A DNA stretch of 40,733 nucleotides from assembly GCA_017536885.1 (NCBI GenBank), contig JAFWCM010000307.1:1-40733 (forward strand). Direction: 5' to 3'. The notes under the pieces are model-generated. The model did not search any database and was not told the origin of the DNA. It saw only the letters and a list, made by a program, of their open reading frames with translations. The stretch is from Solobacterium sp. (GTDB lineage: Bacteria; Bacillota_I; Bacilli_A; Erysipelotrichales; Erysipelotrichaceae). The stretch's first letter is position 1. Every line of letters starts with the position of its first letter. Positions 1-8,771 of this stretch are shown piece by piece. The position numbers and the translations under genes are program-made.

Positions 1-2
1 AT

Positions 3-736
3 CTCAGTATTACGGACTATCTGATCTGGGGAGGATTTCCGAAGCGGATTGAATTTGAATCTGGTGAAGCACAGAAAGCATACCTTCGAGATCTTAAGGA
101 AACCATTGTTTTCCGGGATCTTATCATTCGCAAAACATCAATAAACCGGAGGAATTCAGGAAACTTGCGGATTATGTTCTCATCACGAATTCCAGAACAT
201 TTTCCGTAGTCGGTATTACAGAATATATGCGCAGAAATGGATCCGGAGTGACCGACAAAACCATCAAAAAATGGATGAGCTATCTTGAGGAGGCATATCT
301 GATTTCACACCTGAGCCGATATTCCACAAAAGCAAAACCTGCTCTGGACTATTACTATAAAGTGTATGACGCAGATGTGGCGTTCAATTCTCTGGAGGTA
401 TTTGACAACCGTTATGATTTAAGTCATAACCTGGAAAACATTATCTTCAACGAGCTGACGTATAGGGGCTATCATCTTTCGGTGTTCATTACCGGCAAGG
501 GCCAAGAAATTGATTTTATCGCGGAAAAGAACGGTAAGAAATACTATATTCAGGCAGCGCTGAGTGTAGCGGAAGAGAAAGTATGGCAGAAGGAAATGCG
601 TGCTTTTGAGGGATTGTCACAGATTGACAGAAAGATTCTGATCACGACGGACACGATTGATTATTCGACCAGCAATGTGACGCACATTTCCCTGGATCGT
701 TTTCTGTCCCTTGCCTCCTTGTCTGAGGCTTATTGA
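3..736 (+). pseudogene. AAA ATPase with DUF4143 C-terminal region, frameshifted and cut by window edge
   Basis: The frame entering at base 3 reads a typical segment of the ATP-binding protein/DUF4143 family (ITDYLIWGGFPKR, then YLRDLKETIVFRDLI). At about bases 132-137 the family sequence (a RK-x-INKPEEF stretch) moves into another frame, which runs on through TEYMRRNGSGVTDKTIKKW and LEEAYLISHLSRYS to a TGA at 734-736. One base appears to be missing, so the full protein cannot be made; a start inside the second frame (ATG 227) would give only the DUF4143 tail. These proteins have an N-terminal AAA+ P-loop domain, which lies left of the window, and a PD-(D/E)XK-like C-terminal part; here EIDFIAEKNGKKYYIQ followed by a basic and acidic stretch fits that fold. 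Function in the family is poorly known. A sequencing error cannot be excluded. Confidence 0.75.
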
Positions 737-757
737 AGTGTAATTCCGGGTACTGTC

Positions 758-781
758 GTTTCAGATCCGCAAAACTGAAAC
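758..781. repeat. Short inverted repeat between genes
   Basis: GTTTCAG and CTGAAAC form a perfect 7-bp stem around a 10-nt loop, shortly after the ATPase stop. No T-run follows on either strand, so it is not a standard terminator. It may be a weak mRNA 3' hairpin or chance. Confidence 0.3.
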
Positions 782-997
782 CACAGGACTGTGTTTTCGG
801 AAATGAAGACTTTTACAACGTCTGCGGAAGGGGGGAGGCGGCGCGTCTTGCGTTTTGATGATCCGCAATATGCCCTACAGCAGAAAAGAACTGCGTCGAT
901 GGCTCTCTTCAAAAAGAATTCGAAGTCTGATTCTCTGAGGTGATAAACTGATATAAAAGAATAAGATGCACAATAGATCGTATTTAGGAGGCATGCC

Positions 998-2773
998 ATG
1001 AAACAATATATTACAAAAGCAGAGAATGGCTTTGTCGACGCTTCCTGGCTGAACGGAATCAAAGACAGTCTGAATGGCGGGAAGGTGCTGTTTCATATTT
1101 ATACCGGTATTTCCGATCGGGAAATACTCATCGCGTTGATGAATACACTGCGGGAGGCATTTCCCTCCTGCAATGTGGTCGGAACGGAATCGGGAGGGGA
1201 GATCAGAGAAGGATCTCTGATGGATAAGGGAATACTCATTTCCTGTCTGGTATTTGAAAGCACGGAGATATCCGTACGCATTTATGATGGTCTGGCCGGG
1301 CAGGAGCGTATGATTGGATCACGCATCAGGGAAGAGATCGATGGAGAGGTTTCCCACGATCTCAAAGCGGTGGAACTTCTGCTGCCGGGTGCGCTTCTCA
1401 ATACCCTTGATATGTATGAAGAGCTCAAGCATTGTGATCCCTCTGTTGTCATCTTCGGCGGATATGCCGGAAATCATGATGCGGATCTTGAAAATGCCTT
1501 TGTCATGGCAGACGGAAAGACCTACGCGAACGCCTGTGTTGCGATTCTGTATTACGGGAAAGACTTCCGTATTGACGCCGCCAAATCTGCGGGCTGGGAA
1601 AAACTGGGCATGCCGTTCAAGATCACGAGTGCGGAAGGAAATCTGCTGAGAGAAATCAACGGCATTCCGGCAGCGGATATCTATCAGAGGTATCTGAATA
1701 TCGCGGTAGATGATGACTTTATCGATAATACGAATGAATTTCCGATTGCCGCTTATGTCGGCGATGAGGAAATCCTCCGTCATACCAATACGGTGATGGA
1801 AGACGGATCTCTGCTTCTTGCCGGATCTGTACTGGAAGGATGGGATATGTATCTGACCTTCGGGAATCCCACCGGAATCATCGAAGAAGTGAACCGCCGC
1901 CTGAAGCAGATTCATGCCTTCAATCCCCAGGCGATACTTCTTTACTCGTGCTATGTAAGGAAGCTGTTCTGGGAAAGGTTTGTCAATGTGGAACTGGAGC
2001 CATTCCAGAAGATCGCACCCTCAGCCGGGTTTAATACCTTCGGTGAAGTGCTCCGCAACATGAAAACCGGAGAGATCATGGAATATAACATCACACTGCT
2101 CTCCATTGCCATGCGGGAAGGGGACGCAGAACCGCGTGAGGATGCGGTGCCTTATGCCGATGATGCAATTCTCAGCGGTCAGTCTTCTCTGATCAAGCGG
2201 CTGGCAAAACTCGTGAGTTCCAGTACGATGGAGATTCAGAATGCATACCGGAATCTTGAGGCAATGAATGAACAGCTGAAATACGCATCGGAACACGATA
2301 CTCTTACCGGCCTCTATAACCGCGGCCGGACAGAGGAATTGATCGAAGAAATGATGCGGGAGAGCCGGGAAACGAAAAAGACCACCTCTCTGATCATGTT
2401 TGATATCGATCATTTCAAGAAGGTCAATGATACCTACGGCCACCGCAAAGGGGATAAAGTCCTTCGGGAAATCGCAGAGATCGCCGAATCCATGCTGGAT
2501 GCCGAAAAGGGAGAAGCTGCCGGAAGATGGGGAGGAGAAGAATTCTTCATCGTCCTGTTAGACAATGAAAGCGTCAGCGGGCGGGAGTTTGCAGAGAGAT
2601 TCCGCAGAGCGGTGGAAGAACATGACTTCGGAGATGGCCTGAGGATAACGGTAAGCCTCGGTGTCATGGATGTCACCGGAAACGAAGAGCCGAAGCATGT
2701 ATACGCTCAGATTGACGATGCGCTCTATGAGGCCAAGGAAAACGGCCGCAATCGCACGATAGAAGTGAAATAA
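998..2773 (+). CDS. FIST-domain sensor diguanylate cyclase
   Basis: This 591-residue cytoplasmic protein couples a FIST sensor to a GGDEF domain. FIST_N covers roughly residues 30-225 (GTESGGEIREGSL, VVIFGGYAGNHDAD) and FIST_C roughly 230-370 (LLYSCYVRKLFW, PSAGFNTFGEV). A short helical linker leads to the GGDEF domain from about 430 (HDTLTGLYNRG, FDIDHFKKVNDTYGH) with the active-site GGEEF at 512-516. It should make cyclic di-GMP from GTP in response to a small ligand; FIST domains are thought to bind small molecules such as amino acids, and the ligand here is unknown. The residues where the inhibitory RxxD I-site would lie read EKGE, so product inhibition through that site is probably absent. 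No membrane segment. Start ATG has a TAGGAGG 7-8 bases upstream. Stands alone and is closed by a strong terminator. Confidence 0.93.
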   Translation: MKQYITKAENGFVDASWLNGIKDSLNGGKVLFHIYTGISDREILIALMNTLREAFPSCNVVGTESGGEIREGSLMDKGILISCLVFESTEISVRIYDGLAGQERMIGSRIREEIDGEVSHDLKAVELLLPGALLNTLDMYEELKHCDPSVVIFGGYAGNHDADLENAFVMADGKTYANACVAILYYGKDFRIDAAKSAGWEKLGMPFKITSAEGNLLREINGIPAADIYQRYLNIAVDDDFIDNTNEFPIAAYVGDEEILRHTNTVMEDGSLLLAGSVLEGWDMYLTFGNPTGIIEEVNRRLKQIHAFNPQAILLYSCYVRKLFWERFVNVELEPFQKIAPSAGFNTFGEVLRNMKTGEIMEYNITLLSIAMREGDAEPREDAVPYADDAILSGQSSLIKRLAKLVSSSTMEIQNAYRNLEAMNEQLKYASEHDTLTGLYNRGRTEELIEEMMRESRETKKTTSLIMFDIDHFKKVNDTYGHRKGDKVLREIAEIAESMLDAEKGEAAGRWGGEEFFIVLLDNESVSGREFAERFRRAVEEHDFGDGLRITVSLGVMDVTGNEEPKHVYAQIDDALYEAKENGRNRTIEVK

Positions 2774-2779
2774 AGTATC

Positions 2780-2822
2780 AGGGAATATGCGGATGAATGT
2801 CGTCTGCGTATTCTCTTTTTTT
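2780..2822 (+). terminator. Intrinsic terminator of the FIST-GGDEF gene
   Basis: A 17-bp stem (2780-2796 with 2800-2816, four or so G-T wobbles, no mismatch) closes on a 3-nt loop and is followed directly by a run of T. It begins 6 bases after the stop codon. Confidence 0.9.
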
Positions 2823-3235
2823 ACAAAACCTACCGTCAAAACGCAGCGGTTCAAATGCCTCTGGCAAGTGATTTATGTCCTGCGTTTAACAGAAAAAACC
2901 GGCATGAGTGCCACCGGGGAAAATCTGCGGCAGCCTTGCCGCATAGCTCTAGGCAACATTGTTTTTGTGTTAATCTGCCGATCGGCATTGGCGTTTTCTT
3001 CTGGCAGAGATCTGATTGTGACAAGACAAAGAGTAATGATTCAGGAATGATCATCATAAGAAAAACACTCTGATTACGCCGTTAATCCCCCGTGCGATTC
3101 AATACATCATCATTGGACAGGCCCTATAATCTCACACTTGGCAAAACTGCCAAACGCACCGCGCTTTCGCGGGGCAGTGAGGTTCAATGTATAATAGAAG
3201 GGAATACTGTATCAGAAAGAGGAGATAAGAACTTT
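2823..3235 (+). promoter_or_regulatory. Leader and promoter region of manC, with a palindromic operator candidate
   Basis: No gene is visible here. Two TATAAT boxes (3125-3130 and 3190-3195) lie upstream of manC, both with poor -35 matches. Between them is a perfect inverted repeat TTGGCA-AAAC-TGCCAA (3138-3153), a plausible operator, and then a CCGCG-CTTT-CGCGG hairpin (around 3159-3172). The downstream box would give a leader of about 40 nt. The assignment to manC is by position; the binding protein is unknown. Confidence 0.5.
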
Positions 3236-4564
3236 ATGAATATCATCCTGTTATCCGGCGGATCCGGAAAGCGCCTCTGGCCTTTGTCAAACGATATCCG
3301 CTCCAAGCAGTTTATTAAGATATTTAAAAAACACGGGCTTGATATGACGCTGGACACCGAAGATGACTATGAGTCCATGGTCCAGCGGATTTACCGCCAG
3401 ATCAGAACAGCTGATCCCAATGCGGATGTGACCATTGCCACTTCGAAATCCCAGGTCTCTGCGATTCATAACCAGCTCGGAGAAGAAGTCGGCATTTCCG
3501 TAGAACCCTGCCGCAGAGATACCTTCCCGGCAATTGCCCTTGCGACCGCGTATCTCAAAGACTGCAGAGGGGTGGATGAAAATGAGGCGGTAGTTGTCTG
3601 CCCGGTAGACCCTTATGTGGAAGACGGGTATTTCAGGACACTGAAAGAGATGTGCGATTCCGCCCAGAAAGGCACTGCGAATCTTGTTCTGATGGGCATC
3701 GAGCCGACCTACCCGAGTGAAAAGTACGGATATATCAAACCGAAGAAAGACGGCTCCTGGGGCTTTACGGAAAAGCCGACTGCCGAAAAAGCAGCCGAGT
3801 ACATCGAAGAAGGGGCACTCTGGAACGGCGGTGTGTTTGCCTATAAACTCTCTTATGTTCTTTCCAAGGCAAGAGAACTGCTCGGCACCGATACGTATGA
3901 AGAACTGTTCACCGGGTATTCCGGGCTTAAGAAAATCTCCTTCGATTACGCGGTAGTCGAACAGGAAGACAAGATTGAAGTGGTTCGTTACAGCGGTACC
4001 TGGAAGGATCTCGGAACATGGAATACCCTGACGGAAGCGATGGAGGAAAAGACCATCGGTGATGCGACGCTGAACAAGAACTGCTCCAATGTACATGTCA
4101 TTAATGAACTCGGCATCCCCATTCTTGTCATGGGCGGCAAAAACATGGTGATCTCCGCATCTGCGGACGGAATTCTCGTATCCGACAAGGAACAGAGTTC
4201 TTACATCAAACCCTTTGTGGATGCGATCGATCATCAGATCATGTTTGCGGAAAAGAGCTGGGGAAGCTATCGGGTACTGGATGTTGAAGAGGAGAGCATG
4301 ACCGTCAAGGTAACCCTGAACCCCGGACATAAGATGAATTATCACAGCCATGAAAAGCGGGATGAGGTATGGACAGTGATCAGCGGATCCGGCAAGACGA
4401 TTGTTGACGGGATGGAACAGAAGATAAAGCCGGGAGATGTGGTGACGATGGCCGCCGGCTGTAAGCATACGGTCATCGCCGGGAAAAAGGGCCTGCAGCT
4501 GATTGAAGTGCAGATGGGCAAAGACATCAGCGTCAAGGATAAGAAAAAATACCGAATGCCATGA
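3236..4564 (+). CDS. manC: Mannose-1-phosphate guanylyltransferase
   Basis: A 442-residue cytoplasmic enzyme making GDP-mannose from mannose-1-phosphate and GTP. The N-terminus carries the nucleotidyltransferase signature LSGGSGKRLWPLS (canonical GGSGTRLWPLS), followed by VEPCRRDTFPAIALA and EKYGYIKP, and then the FTEKP and WNGGVFAY motifs of the family. A left-handed beta-helix-like linker leads to a C-terminal cupin (about 350-440; NPGHKMNYHSHEKRDEVW). The frame is open back to a GTG at 3092, but ATG 3236 has GAGGAGA upstream and begins exactly at the family start. The cupin has an HxHx4E metal motif but not the QxHxHRxE form of bifunctional ManC/PMI enzymes, so isomerase activity here is doubtful; an isomerase is encoded next, overlapping by 4 bases (ATGA). 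A phosphomannomutase is not in the window. Confidence 0.93.
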   Translation: MNIILLSGGSGKRLWPLSNDIRSKQFIKIFKKHGLDMTLDTEDDYESMVQRIYRQIRTADPNADVTIATSKSQVSAIHNQLGEEVGISVEPCRRDTFPAIALATAYLKDCRGVDENEAVVVCPVDPYVEDGYFRTLKEMCDSAQKGTANLVLMGIEPTYPSEKYGYIKPKKDGSWGFTEKPTAEKAAEYIEEGALWNGGVFAYKLSYVLSKARELLGTDTYEELFTGYSGLKKISFDYAVVEQEDKIEVVRYSGTWKDLGTWNTLTEAMEEKTIGDATLNKNCSNVHVINELGIPILVMGGKNMVISASADGILVSDKEQSSYIKPFVDAIDHQIMFAEKSWGSYRVLDVEEESMTVKVTLNPGHKMNYHSHEKRDEVWTVISGSGKTIVDGMEQKIKPGDVVTMAAGCKHTVIAGKKGLQLIEVQMGKDISVKDKKKYRMP

Positions 4565-5544
4565 AACGAACCCCTTTTCTTCTTTCTCCCGCCGCAAAGG
4601 ATTATCTCTGGGGCGGAAGCCGGTTGAATGATGATTTCAACCTCGCGCTTGACGCATCTCCTCTTGCCGAAGCCTGGGTATGTTCCACCCATCCCGACGG
4701 AGAATCTTCTGTCCCTGCATTTTCCTGCACGTTATCGTCTTTATTGAAAAACCATCCCGATTTCCTGGGCAGTCATACACTGGAAACCACGAAAGGGAAA
4801 CCGGAGCTTCCCATTCTGATCAAGTTCATCGATGCCAGAAAAGATCTGAGCGTTCAGGTGCACCCGGATGATGAATACGCCCTTCAGCACGAAGGGCAGC
4901 TCGGGAAAACGGAAATGTGGTATGTCCTCGATGCAAGACCCGGTGCCGAACTGATCTACGGGTTCAATCGGGAAGTGACAAAAGAACAGATCAGAGAAGC
5001 CATCGGGCGGGGGGAGATTGATTCCTTTCTGAACCGGGTGCCGATCCATAAGAATGACCTGTTTTTTATCACCCCCGGCACGGTTCATGCGATCGGTGCC
5101 GGTGCGCTGATTGCGGAGGTTCAGGAAGCTTCCAATATCACCTATCGCCTGTATGACTATGACCGGGTGGATAAGACCGGGAAAAAGCGCCCTCTGCATG
5201 TGGATCAGGCGCTGGATGTCTTAAACCTTCAGGGAATGGGTGCGGTCCGCCAGCCGATGCGTCTTTTGAAATACCGAAGGGGATATGCCTCTGAACTTCT
5301 GAGCCGCTGCCGGTATTTTCAGGCGGAGCGGGTATTGCTCAACACCGAGGTTTACCGCCGGCTTGTGGACTACAAAACAACGGAAAACAGCTTTCATGCC
5401 TTATTGTGCTTCGATGGCTGCGGCAGTATCAGCGGGGAAAACTTCATGCTGAACTTCTTCAAGGGAGACTGCATCTTTGTCCCCTCGGACAGTATTCCGC
5501 TGAAACTGCACGGCAAGGCGCATCTTCTGGATGTAAGCTGCTGA
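4561..5544 (+). CDS. manA: Mannose-6-phosphate isomerase, class I
   Basis: A 327-residue zinc enzyme interconverting fructose-6-phosphate and mannose-6-phosphate, supplying the GDP-mannose route started by the overlapping manC. Family landmarks are KDYLWGGSRL near the N-terminus, EAWVCSTHPDGES, SVQVHPDDEYA with the Gln and His metal ligands, KTEMWYVLDA with the Glu ligand, and PGTVHAIGAGALIAEVQEAS with the last His and the active-site region (EVQEASNITYRLYDYDR). Length matches short Gram-positive class I enzymes. The ATGA overlap with manC implies translational coupling. The pair forms a two-gene operon ended by a terminator 15 bases after the stop. Confidence 0.95.
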   Translation: MKRTPFLLSPAAKDYLWGGSRLNDDFNLALDASPLAEAWVCSTHPDGESSVPAFSCTLSSLLKNHPDFLGSHTLETTKGKPELPILIKFIDARKDLSVQVHPDDEYALQHEGQLGKTEMWYVLDARPGAELIYGFNREVTKEQIREAIGRGEIDSFLNRVPIHKNDLFFITPGTVHAIGAGALIAEVQEASNITYRLYDYDRVDKTGKKRPLHVDQALDVLNLQGMGAVRQPMRLLKYRRGYASELLSRCRYFQAERVLLNTEVYRRLVDYKTTENSFHALLCFDGCGSISGENFMLNFFKGDCIFVPSDSIPLKLHGKAHLLDVSC

Positions 5545-5559
5545 TCCATATACCGAAAG

Positions 5560-5594
5560 AAAGAGAGAGCAGAATCAAACTGTTCTCTCTTTTT
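5560..5594. terminator. Probably bidirectional terminator between manA and the acyl-CoA synthetase
   Basis: A 13-bp stem (5560-5572 with 5580-5592, one G-T wobble) around a 7-nt loop ends in a T-run on the plus strand. The minus-strand reading also has a T-rich tail, so it could also stop the convergent gene that ends at 5780. Confidence 0.85.
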
Positions 5595-5779
5595 GAAATC
5601 CGGGATAAATTCCGGTGCTGATCAGCATGCAGATCCGGGTGAGAGATCTGTCTGTGGTTTTATAAAATCGAAATGTCCATGCCTGCAGACTTTGCCGGGT
5701 TTCGTCTGATTCCAGGGGAAGTGCGTTAGTATTGGCTGCTGCTGACCGGCGGATCAGCGGTCCGTTTGCCGTTGAACTG

Positions 5780-7363
5780 TTACTTCGCCGAAGAATCGTC
5801 GTCGGACGCATTCAGCTTTTCCATCACGCGCTCTTTCAGACTGCGCACATCGAGTTTGCCGTTGGCGTTGAGAGGGAAGGAAGAGAAAGCAAAGAAATGA
5901 GCAGGGATCTTGAATTTCGCTATATGCTGAGCGAGGAAATCCCTCAGGCTCTTTTCATCCGGCGCATCGCCGTTAAATACCACACAGGCCTCGACGCTCT
6001 CTCCCCAGTCAGGATGAGGCATACCGAATACCTTGACCTCCCGCACCGAAGGTTCTGCCAGAAGTGCTGTCTCCACTTCAAACGGGGAGATATTCTCACC
6101 CTTGCGAATGATGATTTCCTTAATGCGTCCCATCAGTCTCACAATGCCGTCCTCGTCGATGACAGCGAGATCACCGGTATGAAGCCAGCCATCCGAGTCC
6201 ATGGCCTGCAGCTCGGGAGGAAGACCGAGATAACCGTTCATTACACAGGGGCCTCTGAGAATCAGCTCGCCGATTTCCCCGCGCCCCAGAAATCCTTTTT
6301 CCTGGTCCCAGATGCGGGCGTCGACGTCGTCAATGAACCGGCCGACGGAACAGATTCTGCGTTCGATCGGATCCTCAGAATGATTTATGGAAATAACGCA
6401 GCTGTTCTCTGACTGTCCATACCCCACTAAGACCGTGCCGTCTTTCAGCAGATTCTCAAGACGGAGCACATCCGATGGACTTGCGAATCCGCCGCCGATC
6501 ACGCATGTTTTCAGTTCCTTTGCCGCATCTTCGAACTGCGGAACCGCAATGAGATCGTTGTAGAGGGAAGGAACCGATGCGCATTGTCTGATCTTATTCC
6601 GGGCAATCATGTCTGCGACCGTCTCGGGTTTAATACGAGAAACCAGATAGGTATGGGCCCCTTTGAGCATCCATGCATGGGCGAAAATCAGTCCGAACAC
6701 ATGAAACAGCGGCAGGGGAATAATACCGGTTTCGTAAACACTCTTCTGCATTGCTTTCAGGGTGGAAGAAGCGTTGGAAAGAACTCCGTAAGAGGACAAT
6801 TGAACCGCTTTTGGAAGAGAGGTTGTACCGGAAGTGAAAATGATGATCTGGGTGTCACGAGGTGAAACACGGTTTTTCAATACCGCGATTTCGTTCTCAT
6901 CCAGAGCAGCGGAGTCATCCGCGCACTGCGCGAATAACGCATTCAGATCAAGGATGTGATCTTCCTTTATACCGCCGTCAAGGAAAGCCTTTGTTACGGC
7001 AGCCTGATTCCCGCCGGCGACATAGCTATCACCGACCAGAGCCCATTTCGCGCCGACCAGTTCACTCAGCTGCGTCACTTCCGAAGAGCTGAGACTGTAG
7101 TTCACGAGCGCTGCCACGCCTCCGGCCATGGCAATACCAAAAACCGCCGTCATATATCCCACGCTGTTGTAGGACAACAACATGACTTTGTCACCTTTTT
7201 GCAGACCCTTTTTGTATAATGCCAGGGCAAAGCGGAAGGAGGCGTCTCTTACCTCCCGAAAGCTCATGGTATATTCATTGCAGGTAAGAGCCGGCTTCTC
7301 GCCGTATTTCTCTGCTAATTCATTGAGCCATCCCGCGTATAAACAGGTATCGTTATTCTCCAT
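5780..7363 (-). CDS. AMP-dependent acyl-CoA synthetase/ligase
   Basis: A 527-residue class I adenylate-forming enzyme that activates a carboxylic acid as acyl-AMP and probably transfers it to CoA. The P-loop motif IIFTSGTTSLPKAV is near residue 176 (family TSGTTGxPKG, with G to S and a terminal V here), the GYGQSENS motif replaces the usual YGxTE, and the C-terminal part has HTGDLAVIDEDG, GRIKEIIIRKGENISPFEVE and the catalytic lysine motif NANGKLD. No signal peptide or membrane segment. Substrate (fatty or aryl acid) cannot be read. The start ATG has AGAGGGGG about 8 bases upstream. It stands alone, convergent with manA. Confidence 0.9.
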   Translation of the reverse strand: MENNDTCLYAGWLNELAEKYGEKPALTCNEYTMSFREVRDASFRFALALYKKGLQKGDKVMLLSYNSVGYMTAVFGIAMAGGVAALVNYSLSSSEVTQLSELVGAKWALVGDSYVAGGNQAAVTKAFLDGGIKEDHILDLNALFAQCADDSAALDENEIAVLKNRVSPRDTQIIIFTSGTTSLPKAVQLSSYGVLSNASSTLKAMQKSVYETGIIPLPLFHVFGLIFAHAWMLKGAHTYLVSRIKPETVADMIARNKIRQCASVPSLYNDLIAVPQFEDAAKELKTCVIGGGFASPSDVLRLENLLKDGTVLVGYGQSENSCVISINHSEDPIERRICSVGRFIDDVDARIWDQEKGFLGRGEIGELILRGPCVMNGYLGLPPELQAMDSDGWLHTGDLAVIDEDGIVRLMGRIKEIIIRKGENISPFEVETALLAEPSVREVKVFGMPHPDWGESVEACVVFNGDAPDEKSLRDFLAQHIAKFKIPAHFFAFSSFPLNANGKLDVRSLKERVMEKLNASDDDSSAK

Positions 7364-8211
7364 TCTTTATCCCCCTCTTAAAAAATGAAAATATCTTTCA
7401 CTGATCATCATTGCGGCGTGTTCCGCGGATCAGTCAGTTCCTCAGCGTGCCTGCACGTACGGCGAGGCACCTCAACTGTTTCGGTGCGAAGATTTCTTTC
7501 TGCTCTGATCGCTTCCATTGGTCAGCCATTGACGGAACAGTACAGAGTGTTTTGACGGATGTTCGGGGAATTTGGGCATCAATCATATGAGATTGACATA
7601 AACTGATGCCGGGAACCGAATCGGTCCGTCTCCTGGCATGGATACCCCTGCAGATCCCCCGCGATCTTTCTTACGCCGGCAGTATTCTTCAGCGTTTCCG
7701 ATTACGGATGTTCATTCCTGAATCAGAACACCGAGAATCGTCTGTTCTTTGAACGTTCAGCGTTTCCGAAAAAATCTTCGTCTTATTTTATCATTGACGC
7801 TGTCATCCGAAAACAGGAAAATTCTCTTTGTCAAAAGAGAAGATTCGGCAGTTTGGCTGACTCTTCCGAAATCCTGAAACCCGCCGGTGCCGGTTTCATT
7901 CCTGCGCTGATGAACTGAACTCCCACTCTGAGATCAGAAACAGATCCGAAAGCCTGCCGATATACGACCGGCACGAAATCTGAACAATGCATGCGTGAAT
8001 GATGCGCGGATTTCCTTCCGATGCGGTGCAGCATCCGATTTATGAATGCCCCATGGAAAAAGCAGATAAGTCTCTGAGCAAAATATTGTGAGACTCCCGT
8101 ATAAAAAACCAGACAAAAAAATCATTGCATGAAATCGGGCTCATGACCTCCCCGGGGCGGCGGACAGGAGCCGGGGAGAATCCCTTCAAAGCTTTTTTTC
8201 CCGAAATGGAA

Positions 8212-8246
8212 GGCAGAAGATTCCATGCCTTCTGCCGGTATTTTTT
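8212..8246 (+). terminator. Orphan intrinsic terminator
   Basis: GGCAGAAG (8212-8219) pairs with CTTCTGCC (8229-8236), followed by GGTA and a T6 run. A second GC-rich hairpin (about 8148-8178) lies just before it. No upstream plus-strand gene is visible for about 2.6 kb, so this may end a non-coding RNA. Confidence 0.6.
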
Positions 8247-8366
8247 ATCGAAGCACCGCTCTGAGCTGATTCCGTGCTTTTTTTATCTCATATGATAGGA
8301 TTAAGACAGAAGGGACAGAAGGGGAATAAAGAAACAGGGCGTGTGACAATTTCATCTGTCTGCGGC

Positions 8367-8498
8367 ATCCGTTTTTTGAGAGGGTCGGGGACCGACACGA
8401 ACGGATCGGAAAACGAATGGTGTAAAGCCCTTTGCATTCCGCAAGACAGGGAAGGGAACCGATCTGTCTGTACAGACAGTCCTGGTATCCATGCAAAG
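8367..8498 (+). ncRNA. Candidate structured RNA element, unidentified
   Basis: Several nested complementary segments occur in order. ATCCGTT (8367-8373) pairs with AACGGAT (8400-8406) around an inner GTCGG-GGA-CCGAC hairpin. CTTTGCAT (8430-8437) pairs with ATGCAAAG (8491-8498) around the 16-bp perfect palindrome CTGTCTGTACAGACAG (8464-8479). I could not match it to the FMN, TPP, SAM or cobalamin riboswitch consensus. It could be an untranslated leader element of the downstream flavin reductase-rubredoxin gene, and the palindrome could instead be a protein site. Strand is assumed from the gene downstream. Confidence 0.3.
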
Positions 8499-8771
8499 TC
8501 TTTTCCTGCGGTCCATCCGCGACTCTTTAAAATACGGAGGATTCAGAGACGGAGAAAACCATGCCGGATGTTTCGCGTCTCATTGCGATCGGAAGGGAAA
8601 GCGAACCTCCTGAAAGCATCATGACAGAATGAAATGCCGACAGCTGTCCATCGGAGAAGCACCGCTTTTGAAAAAAAGGCGGACCGGGCATCCGGGAAGC
8701 TCTGATCTTACGATCGTCGTCTGCCGAAACAGGAAAGAACTGCTTTAAAGCAGAAAAAAGAAGGAGAACCT

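Larger units (their letters stand above)
7364..8771. other. Gene-poor 1.4-kb intergenic region
   Basis: No convincing protein gene is seen: the short open frames here lack ribosome binding sites and family features. It contains a broken inverted repeat just upstream of the acyl-CoA synthetase (CTGATC at about 7401 and GATCAG at about 7428, with an inner GCGG/CCGC), an 8-bp hairpin TTCTCTTT-GTCA-AAAGAGAA around 7822-7841, a GC-rich hairpin CTCCCCGG/CCGGGGAG around 8148-8178, a terminator-like hairpin at 8212-8246, and a nested fold at 8367-8498. It may hold small RNAs or decayed genes. Confidence 0.5.

Noticed and set aside
3287-4597. A 436-codon minus-strand open frame opposite manC
   Set aside because: It is a composition shadow of the manC reading frame; no motif.
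7831-8034. A 67-codon minus-strand open frame whose stop overlaps a hairpin with a short T-tail
   Set aside because: No ribosome binding site and no recognisable protein features; the hairpin is worth noting but does not prove a gene.
8274-8624. A 116-codon open frame before the rubredoxin fusion
   Set aside because: Arg- and Ser-rich with no family and no ribosome binding site; it overlaps the nested inverted repeats.
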